From: Paragyromitra xinjiangensis | Taxonomy: Eukaryota > Ascomycota > Pezizomycetes > Pezizales > Discinaceae | Assembly: GCA_038503065.1 (NCBI GenBank) | Contig: JBCAMK010000001.1 | Coordinates: 1,984,001-2,048,000 of the forward strand | Length of the DNA: 64,000 nt | Direction of reading: 5' to 3' | Shown here: piece by piece, positions 36,533-46,952 of the stretch | Position numbering within the stretch: the stretch's first letter is position 1 | Layout: every line of letters starts with the position of its first letter | The notes under the pieces: model-generated | What the model saw: only the letters and a program-made list of their open reading frames with translations | Database searches by the model: none | Told to the model about the DNA's origin: nothing | Made by a program: the position numbers and the translations under genes

Positions 36533-37290
36533 CCTTCGTGGTGGTTCCCAGTAGATCGGATGGCAACTGCAGGACGCGATTACGGGAAATGTTTTCATAT
36601 TCATGTTGGATGAGAACAAGGAAGGCATTCCTCCAGACCAGCAGCGTCCCATTTTCGACGGCAAGCTAGGCTACTCAGAAGGAGTCGACTTTGCACTTGG
36701 TCCTTAGCCTTCGTGGTGGTTCCCAGTAGATCGGATGGCACTGCAGGACGCGATTACGGGAAATGTTTTCATATTCATGTTGGATGAGAACAAGGAAGGC
36801 ATTCCCCCAGACCAGCAGCGTCTCATTTTCGACGGCAAGCTAGGCTACTCAGAAGGAGTCGACTTTGCACTTGGTCCTTAGTCTTCGTGGCGGTTCCCAG
36901 TAGATCAGATGGCAACCGCAGGACGCGATTACGGGAAATGTTTTCATATTCATGTTGGATGAGAACAAGGAAGGCATTCCTCCAGACCAGCAGCGTCTCA
37001 TTTTCGACGGCAAGCTAGGCTACTCAGAAGGAGTCGACTTTGCACTTGGTCCTCGGTCTTCGTGGCGGTTCCTAGTAGATTAGATGGCACTGCAGGACGC
37101 GATTACGGGAAATGTTTTCATATTCATGTTGGATGAGAACAAGGAAGGCATTCCTCCAGACCAGCAGCGTCTCATTTTCGACGGCAAGCTAGGCCACCCA
37201 GAAGGAGTCGACTTTGCACTTGGTCCTTAGTCTTCGTGGCGGTTCCCAGTAGATCAGATGGCAACCGCAGGACGTTATTACAGGGAATTT
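36427..37290 (+). repeat. tandem array derived from polyubiquitin (five units)
   Basis: Five direct units of 174-176 bp (shared anchor at 36445, 36621, 36795, 36970, 37144). Each encodes KEGIPPDQQRLIFDGK, a near-exact match to ubiquitin residues 33-48 (KEGIPPDQQRLIFAGK). Then, in another frame, ESTLHLVLSLRGG matches the ubiquitin C-terminus. A normal ubiquitin unit is 228 bp, so about 54 bp are missing, in two places. Stops separate the units, so no ubiquitin can be made. The array follows the transposase gene in the same orientation. Confidence 0.85.
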
Positions 37291-37319
37291 TTTCATATTC
37301 ATGTTGGATTAGGATAGGT

Positions 37320-37960
37320 CTTTAGCTAGTACTTGGGGTGTTTCTGTTTCTTGTGGCATACTGGTAGCGAACATAGCGAAAGCACGTCTAGTAGCGAATC
37401 AAAGGACTTAAACTAGCAAACATAGCGAAAGCACGTAAAATAGTAGGCATGTCAGAGTTAGTGGTAGCAAAATGGTAGACATGTCAGAGTTAGCAGTAGA
37501 GTGCACGGATATTAGCGAGCATAGTAAAGCCCGCGGTAGCAAAGGTAGCAAAATGGTAGACATGTCGAGTTAGCGGTAGAGTGCAGGATATTAGCGAGCA
37601 TGGTGAAAGCCCGCGGTAGCAAAGGTAGCAAAATGGTAGACATGTCAGAGTTGCACAGATATTAGCAAGCCCGGTGAAAGCCCATGGTAGCAATGGTAGC
37701 AAAATGGTGGGCACGTCAGAGTGGGTGGTAGAGTGCACGGATATTGGCGGGCATCGCGAAAGACCATGAAAGGAGAGCTAACACACAAAGCCTCCCGAAA
37801 GTATACGGGAAGGCTACGAGATTGCTCGCTAAAGGCGCCATGCGCTTTGAGAGACTACCAAAAGCACGGATATGCTATGGGAGGCGTGTGGTAGGACCCA
37901 TATGTTAGGCGAGGCTACCGGAAATTGCTAAATTTTACCGCGGCCTACGACTTTTTTGGG
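37320..37960. repeat. right sub-terminal repeats, inner copy
   Basis: Four diverged direct repeats of 60-90 bp built from GGTAGCAAAATGGTAGACATGTCAGAGTT, GTAGAGTGCACGGATATTAGCGAGC and GGTGAAAGCCCGC. A unique 150-bp tail with an AAAGCACGGATATGC motif leads to the right tip. Confidence 0.75.
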
Positions 37961-37973
37961 GCTTTTCGCGACG

Positions 37974-38230
37974 GGGTATATTGCTTGATTTTTTGGAGGC
38001 ATGGCGAGGATGTTTGTATTAATACAATCAGGGGGGAAACAAGGGTGATGGGGCGAAACAGGGGAGTGAAGGCAGAAATGCAAGGCTATGATGGTTCGTA
38101 GAAGAGGGAGAGGGATCGTAAGAAGAAAGGGGGATAGATAAAGGGGGATCCACGGTACTGGGAGGCCTGAGACCCGCGGAGCTGGAAGGATCTGCGACGC
38201 TAGGCTCAAGTCGAATATCATGTCTTCTCA
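37974..38230 (-). other. outer element resumes: first codons and 5' flank of its DUF6532-like gene
   Basis: 37974-38002 encodes MPPKNQAIY, the N-terminus missing from the gene at 18353-20271. The rest matches the 5' flank of the inner gene (22,930-23,161) closely. Homology stops exactly where copy C begins. Confidence 0.85.
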
Positions 38231-40121
38231 CATCAGCAAAAAAAAAATTGCGCCCAATAGGTACATATTCCGCCCGACCGCCTGCCACGCCCGGGTGCCA
38301 CTTACTGCCTGCAGCGATTTCCCCGGGCGGCGTTTGCTGCCTGCAGCGCTTCCGGGCGACCTCCCACCATCCGGCAGCGCTGGGCGGCAGCTTGAGTACT
38401 TAGCAAATTTTCGATCGAATTTTTCTAAGTCCCTGAGAACTCGGGACTTAGCAGAATTCACTTCACCCGCCTCCCAGGCACTTAGCGATTTTCAAAAATC
38501 TGGAGATCGCTTAGTCATCGCTTTGTGGTCGCCAAGTCGTCGCCAAGTCGTCGCTTAGTCGTCGCCAAAGCAACGCCTAGTAAGACACCAATCTCCACCT
38601 CCCCCTATTCCTTCCCGTCCTTCCTACTATTGCTTCCCCCTATTCCCTCCCACCCATTCTCAACCTCGCTGTGCCATAGGACTTTGCTGACATCGTGACT
38701 TTTAGGCTCGAAGTACTAAGCTCTGCTTGCAAAGTAACTCCTAGGTACGTCTCGCTTCCGTTTATATGATTCCCGCTGATATGCCTCCTAGACTCGCTTT
38801 GATCCGCTGCTTCAGCTTCCTCCGCTGGCTGCTTGCTTCCGCCTAAGCGAGCTCAGCAAGCAGCTCAATTCGCTGCCTGAGCTTCCGCTGCCTCAGTCAA
38901 TTGATCGATTAGCTGCAGCAGCCTCCGCTGCCTGCGCCATATGGTCGATTCGCTTCCTGAGCTTCCGCTGCCTCTGCCATATGGTCGATCCGCTGCCTGA
39001 GCTTCCGCTGCCTGAGCTTCTTGAGCTTCCGCCGCCTCCTGGAGGTCGTCGATCCGCTGCCCGAGCTTCCTCCGCCTCCGCCACATAGTCGATCCGCCGC
39101 CTGAGCTTCCGCCGCTTCCTCCGCTTCCGCCATATGGTCAATTCGCTGCCTGAGCTTCTGCTGCCTGCGCCATATGGTCAATTCGCTGCCTGAGCTTCCT
39201 GCGCCTGCGCCAATTGGTCGATTCGCTGCCTGAGCTTCTGCTGCCTGAGCCTGAGCCTGAGCCTGAGCCTGCGCCTGCGCCAATAGGTCAATTCGCTGCC
39301 TGAGCCTAAGCCTGAGCCTGTGCCTGCGCCTGAGCCTGCGCCTGCGCCTGCGCCAATTGGTCGATTCGCTGCCTGAGCTTCTGCTGCCTGCGCCTGAGCC
39401 TGCGCCTGCGCCAATAGGTCAATTCGCTGACTGAGCTTCCTGCGCCTGCGCCAATAGGTCGATTCGCTGCCTGAGCTTCTGCTGCCTGAGCCTGCGCCTG
39501 CGCCTGAGCCTGCGCCTGCGCCAATAGGTCGATTCGCTGCCTGAGCCTGAGCCTGCGCCTGCGCCAATAGGTCAATTCGCTTCCTGAGCTTCCTGCGCCT
39601 GCGCCAATAGGTCAATTCGCTGCCCGAGCTTCCGCTGCCTGCGCCACACGGTCAATTCGCTGCCTGAGCCTAAGCCTGAGCCTGAGCCTGCGCCAATAGG
39701 TCAATTCGCTGCCTGCCTCTGGCAGGTCGTCGACTTGCTGCTGCAGCTTCCACAGAAGCTAGTTTAGCTGCGCCCTCGATATTTGTACATAGATATATAG
39801 ATACATAGAATAAAGCAATTGTCAATGATATTGGTTCCATACAAGTGATTCCCGAATATTCCAGGCCCTACTGTACAAATCCATTCTACAGGGCGAACTG
39901 CTGCCAAAATCCTGCGGCAGCGAGGGACCACACGCGTCCAGAAGCAGCCCACTACACCACTTGCTACAGGAGGAAACGACCTCCTCCAGGCGGTCAAAGG
40001 TCTAGAAACCATGCCTCCAGGGCGCGCCGAGATGCTGCAGCAACCTAACAGAAGGGTAACATTCCGCCCGACCGCCTAGACCTCCAGGCGGCCGGGGCGG
40101 CTTTATCAATTTTTGCTGATG
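38231..40121 (+). mobile_element. CATCAG element copy C (diverged, 1.89 kb)
   Basis: Complete ends (CATCAGCAAAA / TTTTTGCTGATG), but clearly diverged from A, B, D and E throughout and with a different arrangement of central repeats. The flanks are ca (left) and ta (right): the only copy without a 2-bp duplication. The left flank belongs to the giant element, the right flank to element F, so a rearrangement took place at its right tip. Confidence 0.88.
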
Positions 40122-40762
40122 TAATGTGCAAGTAATTACTCGATCTCCTGGGGAGGGCAGTCATATTGCTGTTTTCTTCATGGAGTATACGATATCGAGC
40201 TTCCTCCCTGGGAGTGCAGAGGCACGACTACCTTCTCCATGACGTATGCGATATCAAGCATCCTCCCATGGAGAGCAGCAGCACGACTACATCCTCCCTG
40301 AAGTATGGGTCATTCAGCACCCTCCCGAGGAGCGCAGAAGCACAACCACCTCCTCCCAAGGATACGTGATATCGAGCTTCTTCTCATGGAGTCGATGTTT
40401 CTTACTTTACTACTCCATACTGTGGCATTTATCCCTCCCGGAGATATCCTGAATCGTCTTGGAGGTCCTTTGCATCCTTCCAATCCCTCCATATTCACTA
40501 AGGCATGCCATATCCTCTCCCGGGAGCCTTGCTTCGGATCGAGTCTACAGCCATTCACATGATATCACTCGGACTTGTGGAATAGGCATAGAAGAATTGA
40601 AATTACTATTATAGTGAGAATCTACCAAAATACGATATAGATAATCCTCCGCGAATTGAGATCAACCAAGGGATAAATCAAACAGAAAACCAAAGATGAG
40701 CGTATCCTCCCAAGCTCCTAGCGCTAACCAAAAGACAGACTAAAAAAACGGACTAAAGAAAC
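40122..40762. other. F left region without genes
   Basis: Diverged direct repeats, several with ATATCGAGC or ATATCAAGC followed by TTCCTCC/ATCCTCC and a GCACGACTAC core (40,190-40,390). No coding sequence is supported. Confidence 0.5.
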
Positions 40763-40975
40763 GATGCAGTGTATCCTCCACGACCTCCAAGACTAACCAA
40801 ACGACAGACAAAGGGAAAGATGCAGCGTATCCTCCACGACTCCCAAAACTAATCAAACGACAGACAAAAGGAAAGATGCAGCGTATCCTCCACGACTTCC
40901 AAGACTAACCAAACAGCAGATGAAAACAAACGAAAGGAAAGATGCAGCGTATCCTCCATGGCTCCAGGCATCCCC
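40763..40975. repeat. 56-bp tandem repeat in element F
   Basis: Four units start with GATGCAG at 40763, 40819, 40875 and 40941 (spacing 56, 56, 66). Each holds GTATCCTCCACGAC and AACCAAACGACAGAC-like segments. They lie directly downstream of the DUF6532-like gene's stop. Confidence 0.8.
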
Positions 40976-43900
40976 TCAAAGATCTTCATCCTCCATTTCC
41001 CGCTCAAAGCTTGCGACAGCCGCAGAAAGGTCGACCTGCATATTATCAGTAGTAGGAGGACTGGTATCGGCTGCGGGAGTTGGAGGAGGGGTATCGGGTT
41101 CAGTTTCCATCTCACTCTGGATTTCTTGCTCCAAGAAAAGGGTAGGAATATTGACAGGCCCCGATGCCTGCTCACTATCCTCGGGATGAGGAGACTCCGA
41201 ACCCTTTCGCCTGGCTTTGCTTCGAGTACCTTGATAGCCTCCTCTTTCGAGCTCCCGTTTCCGCTTACGACTCCGCAACTCATCCATATGATCGCCGTCA
41301 TCGTCATCATCGCTCCAAGGAGCAGCTGACTCGTCCACAGTCCTCCTAGTTACCCTAGCAACCTTTCTCTCTACCTCGTACCGAATCGCATGCAGAACTT
41401 CCGCTTCCCATTCAGGAGCTTTGAGTGCTATGGTATCCCACGTGCTGCAGTGCCTACGCCAGACGGCTATAAAGGATGTCAGTCATCCTAGCAAAGATAT
41501 AGCAATTGGAGGGGCAGCAGTACGATAACAGGTCTCCCTACATCAGCAAAAAAAAAATTGCGCCCAATAGGTACATATTCCGCCCGACCGCCTGCTGCGC
41601 CCGGGCGACACTAGCTGCCCACTGCGCTTTCCCCAGGCGCCGCTTGCTGCCAGCAGCGCTTCCGGGCGACCTCCTACCATCCGGCAGCGCTGGGCGGCAG
41701 CTTGAGTACTTAGCATTTTTCGATCGAATTTTTCTAAGTCCCTGAGAACTCGGGACTTAGCAGAATTCACTTCACTCGCCTCCCTGGCACTTAGCGATTT
41801 TCAAAAAATCTGGAGGTCGCTTAGTCATCACTTTGTAGTCGCCAAGTCGTCGCCAAGTCGTCGCCAAAGCAACGCCTAGTAAGACAGCAATCTCCACCTC
41901 CCCCTATTCCTTCCCGTCTCTCCTCCCCCTATTCACTCCCACCCATTCCCCACCTCGCTGTACCATAGTACTTTGTTGACATCGTGACTTTTAGGCCCGA
42001 AGTACTAAGCTCTGCTTGCAAAGAACCTCCCAAGTAACGTCTTGATTCCGTTTATTTGACTCCCGCTGATCTGCCTCCTGCACTCGCTTTGATCCGCTGC
42101 TTCAGCTTCCTCTGCCTCCGCTGGCTGCCTGCTTCGCTGCTTCGCTGCTTCCGCCTGCAAGCTCAGGAGGCGGCTCAATTGGCTGATCGATCCGCTGCCT
42201 GAGCTTCCGCTGCCTCAGTCAATTGATCGATTCGCTGCAGCAGCCTCCGCAGCCTCCGCCATATGGTCGATCCGCTGCCTGAGCCTGAGCCTGAGCCTGC
42301 GCCAATAGGTCGATTCGCTGCCTGAGCTTCCGCCGCCTCCTGGAGGTCGTCGATCTGCTGCCTGAGCTTCCTCCGCCTCCGCCACATGGTCGATTCGCTG
42401 CCTGAGCTTCCGCTGCCTCAGTCAATTGATCGATTCGCTGCAGCAGCCTCCGCTGCCTCCGCCATATGGTCGATTCGCTGCCTGAGCTTCCGCCGCCTCC
42501 TGGAGGTCGTCAATCTGCTGCCTGAGCTTCCTCCGCCTCCGCCATATAGTCGATTCGCTTCCTGAGCTTCCGCTGCCTGCGCCACATGGTCGATTTGCTG
42601 CAGCCGCCTCCGCTGCCTGCGCCAATAAGTCAATTCGCTGCCTGAGCTTCCGCCGCCTCAGTCAATTGATCGATTCGCTGCAGCAGCCTCCGCAGCCTCC
42701 GCCATATGGTCGATTCGCTGCCTGAGCCTGAGCCTGAGCCTGAGCCTGCGCCTCCGCCACATGGTCGATTCGCTGCCTGAGCTTCCGCTGCCTGCGCCAT
42801 ATGGTCAATTCGCTGCTTGAGCCTGAGCCTGCGCCTGAGCCTGCGCCTGAGCCTGCGCCTGAGCCTGCGCCTGAGCCTGCGCCTGCGCCTGCGCCAATAG
42901 GTCAATTCGCCTCCTGCCTCTGGCAGGTCGTCGACTCGCTGCTGCAGCTTCCACAGAAGCTAGTTTACCTGCGACCTCGATATTTGTACATAGATATATA
43001 GATAGATACATAGAATAAAGCAATTGTCAATGATATTGGTTCCATACAAGTGATTCCCGAATATTCCGGGCCCTATACAAGCATACTGTGCAAATCCATT
43101 CTACAGGGCGAACTGCTGCCAAAATTCTGCGGCAGCGAGGGACCACCCACGCCCAGAAGCAGCCCACTACACCACTTGCTACAGGAGGAAACGACCTCCT
43201 CCAGGCGGTCAAAGGCCTAGAACCCATGCCTCCCGGGCGCGCCGAGGTGCTGCAGCAACCTAACAGAAGGGTAACATTCCGCCCGACCGCCCCGACCTCC
43301 AGGCGGCCGGGGCGGCTTTATCAATTTTTGCTGATGTAGTGAAGTCTGTAGGCTCCACATACATGCCAGTCTTCCAGGCTTTCAAATTGTACTGGAGTGC
43401 CGCTGTGACGAAGCAAATGAACTCCTTATTGATCAAAGAGCCAAACGCAGAATCAGAGCGTCCCCTCATCCTCCTCCCCCTATAGTACTTGAGAAAGATG
43501 AGCTCAGCAATCGCATCATTCAGAAAGCGATTCTTAAAATCCTAGTAGGATGGTCAGCTTCCTACTCCCATTGCTCTCGAATTCAACATACCGCCATGGT
43601 AGATTCAAGGCACATAAACCTATCCTTGACTAGCAAATACTCCACCTTGTTTCGGATACTCTCAGGATTTTGCTCATCCAGCTCATAGAGCTGGATGATG
43701 CTCACCTTGGCTGCGCTGACGAGGTGAGAGCGCACGCGGCAATGTTGCTGGCTGATCTATATCTCATGTGAGGATATGCAGTATCCTTCAAGGAAAGGGG
43801 TAATTACCTGCCAAATATTTTCTGTCGTCAGTTCCAAGCTCTCTAAGGCAAGCAAATCTGACCAGCTGTGGGTAGTAGGCCGTGGGTTGGGAGTGAATAC

Positions 43901-44720
43901 CTGACGAGAACAAGCTGCCTCCAGAGGAGCCTGACGCTCCATATCCTCGGAAGCCTTCGCCCAAGCAGTACGTATCCACTTGAGCAATGTCTCGGGGGAT
44001 GGCAGGGGCTCACAAAATAGGGTCTTTTGCAGAATATTCTCCTGGGATGCATGGACTAAGGCACGGATAGGCTCTCCCAGCAGATATACGCTTCTGCTGC
44101 TCCTTCTATGAAGGTCACCTCCGTTACGACTCTCTGCATCCCCCGTGGGAGATACAGACCTTCCACTGCTACGATTCGGAGAATTGGCAGGAGTTGCCGG
44201 AGGGCGGCCTGGCCTAGCTCGCCGAGCTGGTGCCTGCTCAAGGGGTTCGGGAACACGCTGCATCACAGTTAGAAAAGCTCTCAATAGTTTAGGATTCTCA
44301 ATATCCGAGGATTTGCCGTATCCTCAGGGCTCCTACCAAGCGAGCTTGCCCTCGATAGCTAGCATTACGAGCCATTTCAGATGCTGCAGCCTGTATCTTC
44401 GTCTGTGGTTTTCTGGTCCGGTTCTGACTTGGGGGGGGAGCTTGCTCATCCTCATAGAAGTCTTCATCCGCTGAATCTTCTTCATCTACTCCCTCCTCGG
44501 TCTCCCCCTCAGCTTCCTCCTCGTTCTCCTCCTCATCCTCCTCCTCTGCCTCCTCCTCTTGCGATGCTGGTGCTCTTTCTCTTTCTCTACCACGTCGACC
44601 ATAATTGAGAGGCTCAGCTTCCGAATCTGCGATACGCTTCCTCCTTCTTGCTTCGGCGGGGCGAGGGGGTGGTGGCATTCGTTTTGCTGCTTCGAGGCCT
44701 CTCTTGCGGATGGCTGTCAT
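40976..44720 (-). pseudogene. DUF6532-like gene of element F, split by copy D
   Basis: Starts MTAIRKRG at 44720; exons approximately 44720-44325, 44284-43811, 43744-43610, 43545-43339, then after copy D 41540-41530 and 41467-40976 (introns approximate). The N-terminus is basic, then a long acidic run (EEEDEEENEEEAEGE). The middle helical part (LLKWIRTAWAKASEDMERQ) leads to a DUF6532-like core with FKNRFLNDAIAELIF, INKEFICFVTAALQYNLKAW. The C-terminus is a charged tail rich in Asp, Arg and Pro. Copy D is inserted in the core just after PTDF. Copy E sits a few bases upstream of the ATG. Without D the frame appears to continue. The function is unknown; likely an accessory protein of the element. 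Confidence 0.65.
41541..43336 (+). mobile_element. CATCAG element copy D (1.80 kb)
   Basis: Complete, flanked by ta on both sides (41539-41540, 43337-43338). Nearly identical to A, with one more GAGCCTGCGCCT unit. Inserted in the DUF6532-like gene of F. Confidence 0.92.
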
Positions 44721-44736
44721 CCTTCGACGGAGAATG

Positions 44737-46540
44737 CATCAGCAAAAAAAAAATTGCGCCCAATAGGTACATATTCCGCCCGACCGCCTGCTGCGCCCGG
44801 GCGACACTAGCTGCCCACTGCGCTTTCCCCAGGCGCCGCTTGCTGCCAGCAGCGCTTCCGGGCGACCTCCTACCATCCGGCAGCGCTGGGCGGCACAGCT
44901 GAAAGCATTTTAAGATTTTCGATCGAATTTTTCTAAGTCCCTGAGAACTCGGGACTTAGCAGAATTCACTTCACTCGCCTCCCTGGCACTTAGCGATTTT
45001 CAAAAAATCTGGAGGTCGCTTAGTCATCACTTTGTAGTCGCCAAGTCGTCGCCAAGTCGTCGCCAAAGCAACGCCTAGTAAGACAGCAATCTCCACCTCC
45101 CCCTATTCCTTCCCGTCTCTCCTCCCCCTATTCACTCCCACCCATTCCCCACCTCGCTGTACCATAGTACTTTGTTGACATCGTGACTTTTAGGCCCGAA
45201 GTACTAAGCTCTGCTTGCAAAGAACCTCCCAAGTAACGTCTTGATTCCGTTTATTTGACTCCCGCTGATCTGCCTCCTAGACTCGCTTTGATCCGCTGCT
45301 TCAGCTTCCTCTGCCTCCGCTGGCTGCCTGCTTCGCTGCTTCGCTGCTTCCGCCTAAGCAAGCTCAGGAGGCGGCTCAATTGGCTGATCGATCCGCTGCC
45401 TGAGCTTCCGCTGCCTCAGTCAATTGATCGATTCGCTGCAGCAGCCTCCGCAGCCTCCGCCATATGGTCGATCCGCTGCCTGAGCCTGAGCCTGAGCCTG
45501 CGCCAATAGGTCGATTCGCTGCCTGAGCTTCCGCCGCCTCCTGGAGGTCGTCGATCTGCTGCCTGAGCTTCCTCCGCCTCCGCCACATGGTCGATTCGCT
45601 GCCTGAGCTTCCGCTGCCTCAGTCAATTGATCGATTCGCTGCAGCAGCCTCCGCTGCCTCCGCCATATGGTCGATTCGCTGCCTGAGCTTCCGCCGCCTC
45701 CTGGAGGTCGTCAATCTGCTGCCTGAGCTTCCTCCGCCTCCGCCATATAGTCGATTCGCTTCCTGAGCTTCCGCTGCCTGCGCCACATGGTCGATTTGCT
45801 GCAGCCGCCTCCGCTGCCTGCGCCAATAAGTCAATTCGCTGCCTGAGCTTCCGCCGCCTCAGTCAATTGATCGATTCGCTGCAGCAGCCTCCGCAGCCTC
45901 CGCCATATGGTCGATTCGCTGCCTGAGCCTGAGCCTGAGCCTGAGCCTGCGCCTCCGCCACATGGTCGATTCGCTGCCTGAGCTTCCGCTGCCTGCGCCA
46001 TATGGTCAATTCGCTGCTGCTTGAGCCTGAGCCTGCGCCTGAGCCTGCGCCTGAGCCTGCGCCTGAGCCTGCGCCTGAGCCTGCGCCTGCGCCTGCGCCA
46101 ATAGGTCAATTCGCCTCCTGCCTCTGGCAGGTCGTCGACTCGCTGCTGCAGCTTCCACAGAAGCTAGTTTACCTGCGACCTCGATATTTGTACATAGATA
46201 TATAGATAGATACATAGAATAAAGCAATTGTCAATGATATTGGTTCCATACAAGTGATTCCCGAATATTCCGGGCCCTATACAAGCATACTGTGCAAATC
46301 CATTCTACAGGGCGAACTGCTGCCAAAATTCTGCGGCAGCGAGGGACCACCCACGCCCAGAAGCAGCCCACTACACCACTTGCTACAGGAGGAAACGACC
46401 TCCTCCAGGCGGTCAAAGGCCTAGAACCCATGCCTCCCGGGCGCGCCGAGGTGCTGCAGCAACCTAACAGAAGGGTAACATTCCGCCCGACCGCCCCGAC
46501 CTCCAGGCGGCCGGGGCGGCTTTATCAATTTTTGCTGATG
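44737..46540 (+). mobile_element. CATCAG element copy E (1.80 kb)
   Basis: Complete, flanked by tg on both sides (44735-44736, 46541-46542). Nearly identical to D, except for a replaced patch near 44,893-44,915 and a GCT insertion near 46,018. It separates the F DUF6532-like gene from its upstream region. Confidence 0.92.
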
Positions 46541-46952
46541 TGTATGATTTGGAAAGGTGATAGGTGATATTGTATGGAGGAGATAGAAGAGCGTATGGAG
46601 GAGAGAGGGAATCCTGAGGAGGACCTCTGGGGGTGATGCTTATAAGGAGTGCGGTCTGATCTGTAAGACATATTTGAATTGACTCTAGCCCTAACATAAT
46701 ACTACTGACGCAGCGCTTCGACCTCCCAAAAAATAAAAAAATAAAAATACACGGATAGCAAATATCAAAGGATGCTCCACATCCTCGCGGTAATCTCCAT
46801 CAAGCGCCCCCTAATCCCAATCCTAATCCTAATACCCGATAATCCTAATCCCAATATCTCTAAACCCCCCTTCCGATCTTTCGTTTTTCTGTTCAATATT
46901 ATAAGCATTTGCTGATCTAGTAATAGCCATCAGAAGGGAGTATACCAATCGT
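46541..46952. other. F spacer, upstream of DUF6532-like gene
   Basis: Originally the promoter side of the DUF6532-like gene and the 3' flank of the 498-aa gene. Holds an AATCCTAATCCC simple repeat (46,810-46,860). No gene seen. Confidence 0.5.

Larger units (their letters stand above)
20272..37973. mobile_element. inner giant Plavaka-class transposon (17.7 kb)
   Basis: Same 13-bp ends and same gene order and orientation as the outer element. It is inserted at codon 10 of the outer DUF6532-like gene, with a 2-bp duplication gg (20270-20271 and 37974-37975). The inner copy's own gene shows the uninterrupted site at 22,910-22,916 (TATCAGGGTATATTG), confirming both boundaries. All three of its genes have frameshifts. 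It has been hit by copy A (SNF2 gene), a solo LTR (between SNF2 and transposase genes) and copy B (inside that LTR). Confidence 0.92.

Noticed and set aside
36427..37290. Possible functional polyubiquitin gene or CRISPR-like array
   Set aside because: Units carry internal deletions and stops, so no ubiquitin can be produced; equal spacing comes from tandem duplication and there are no variable spacers.
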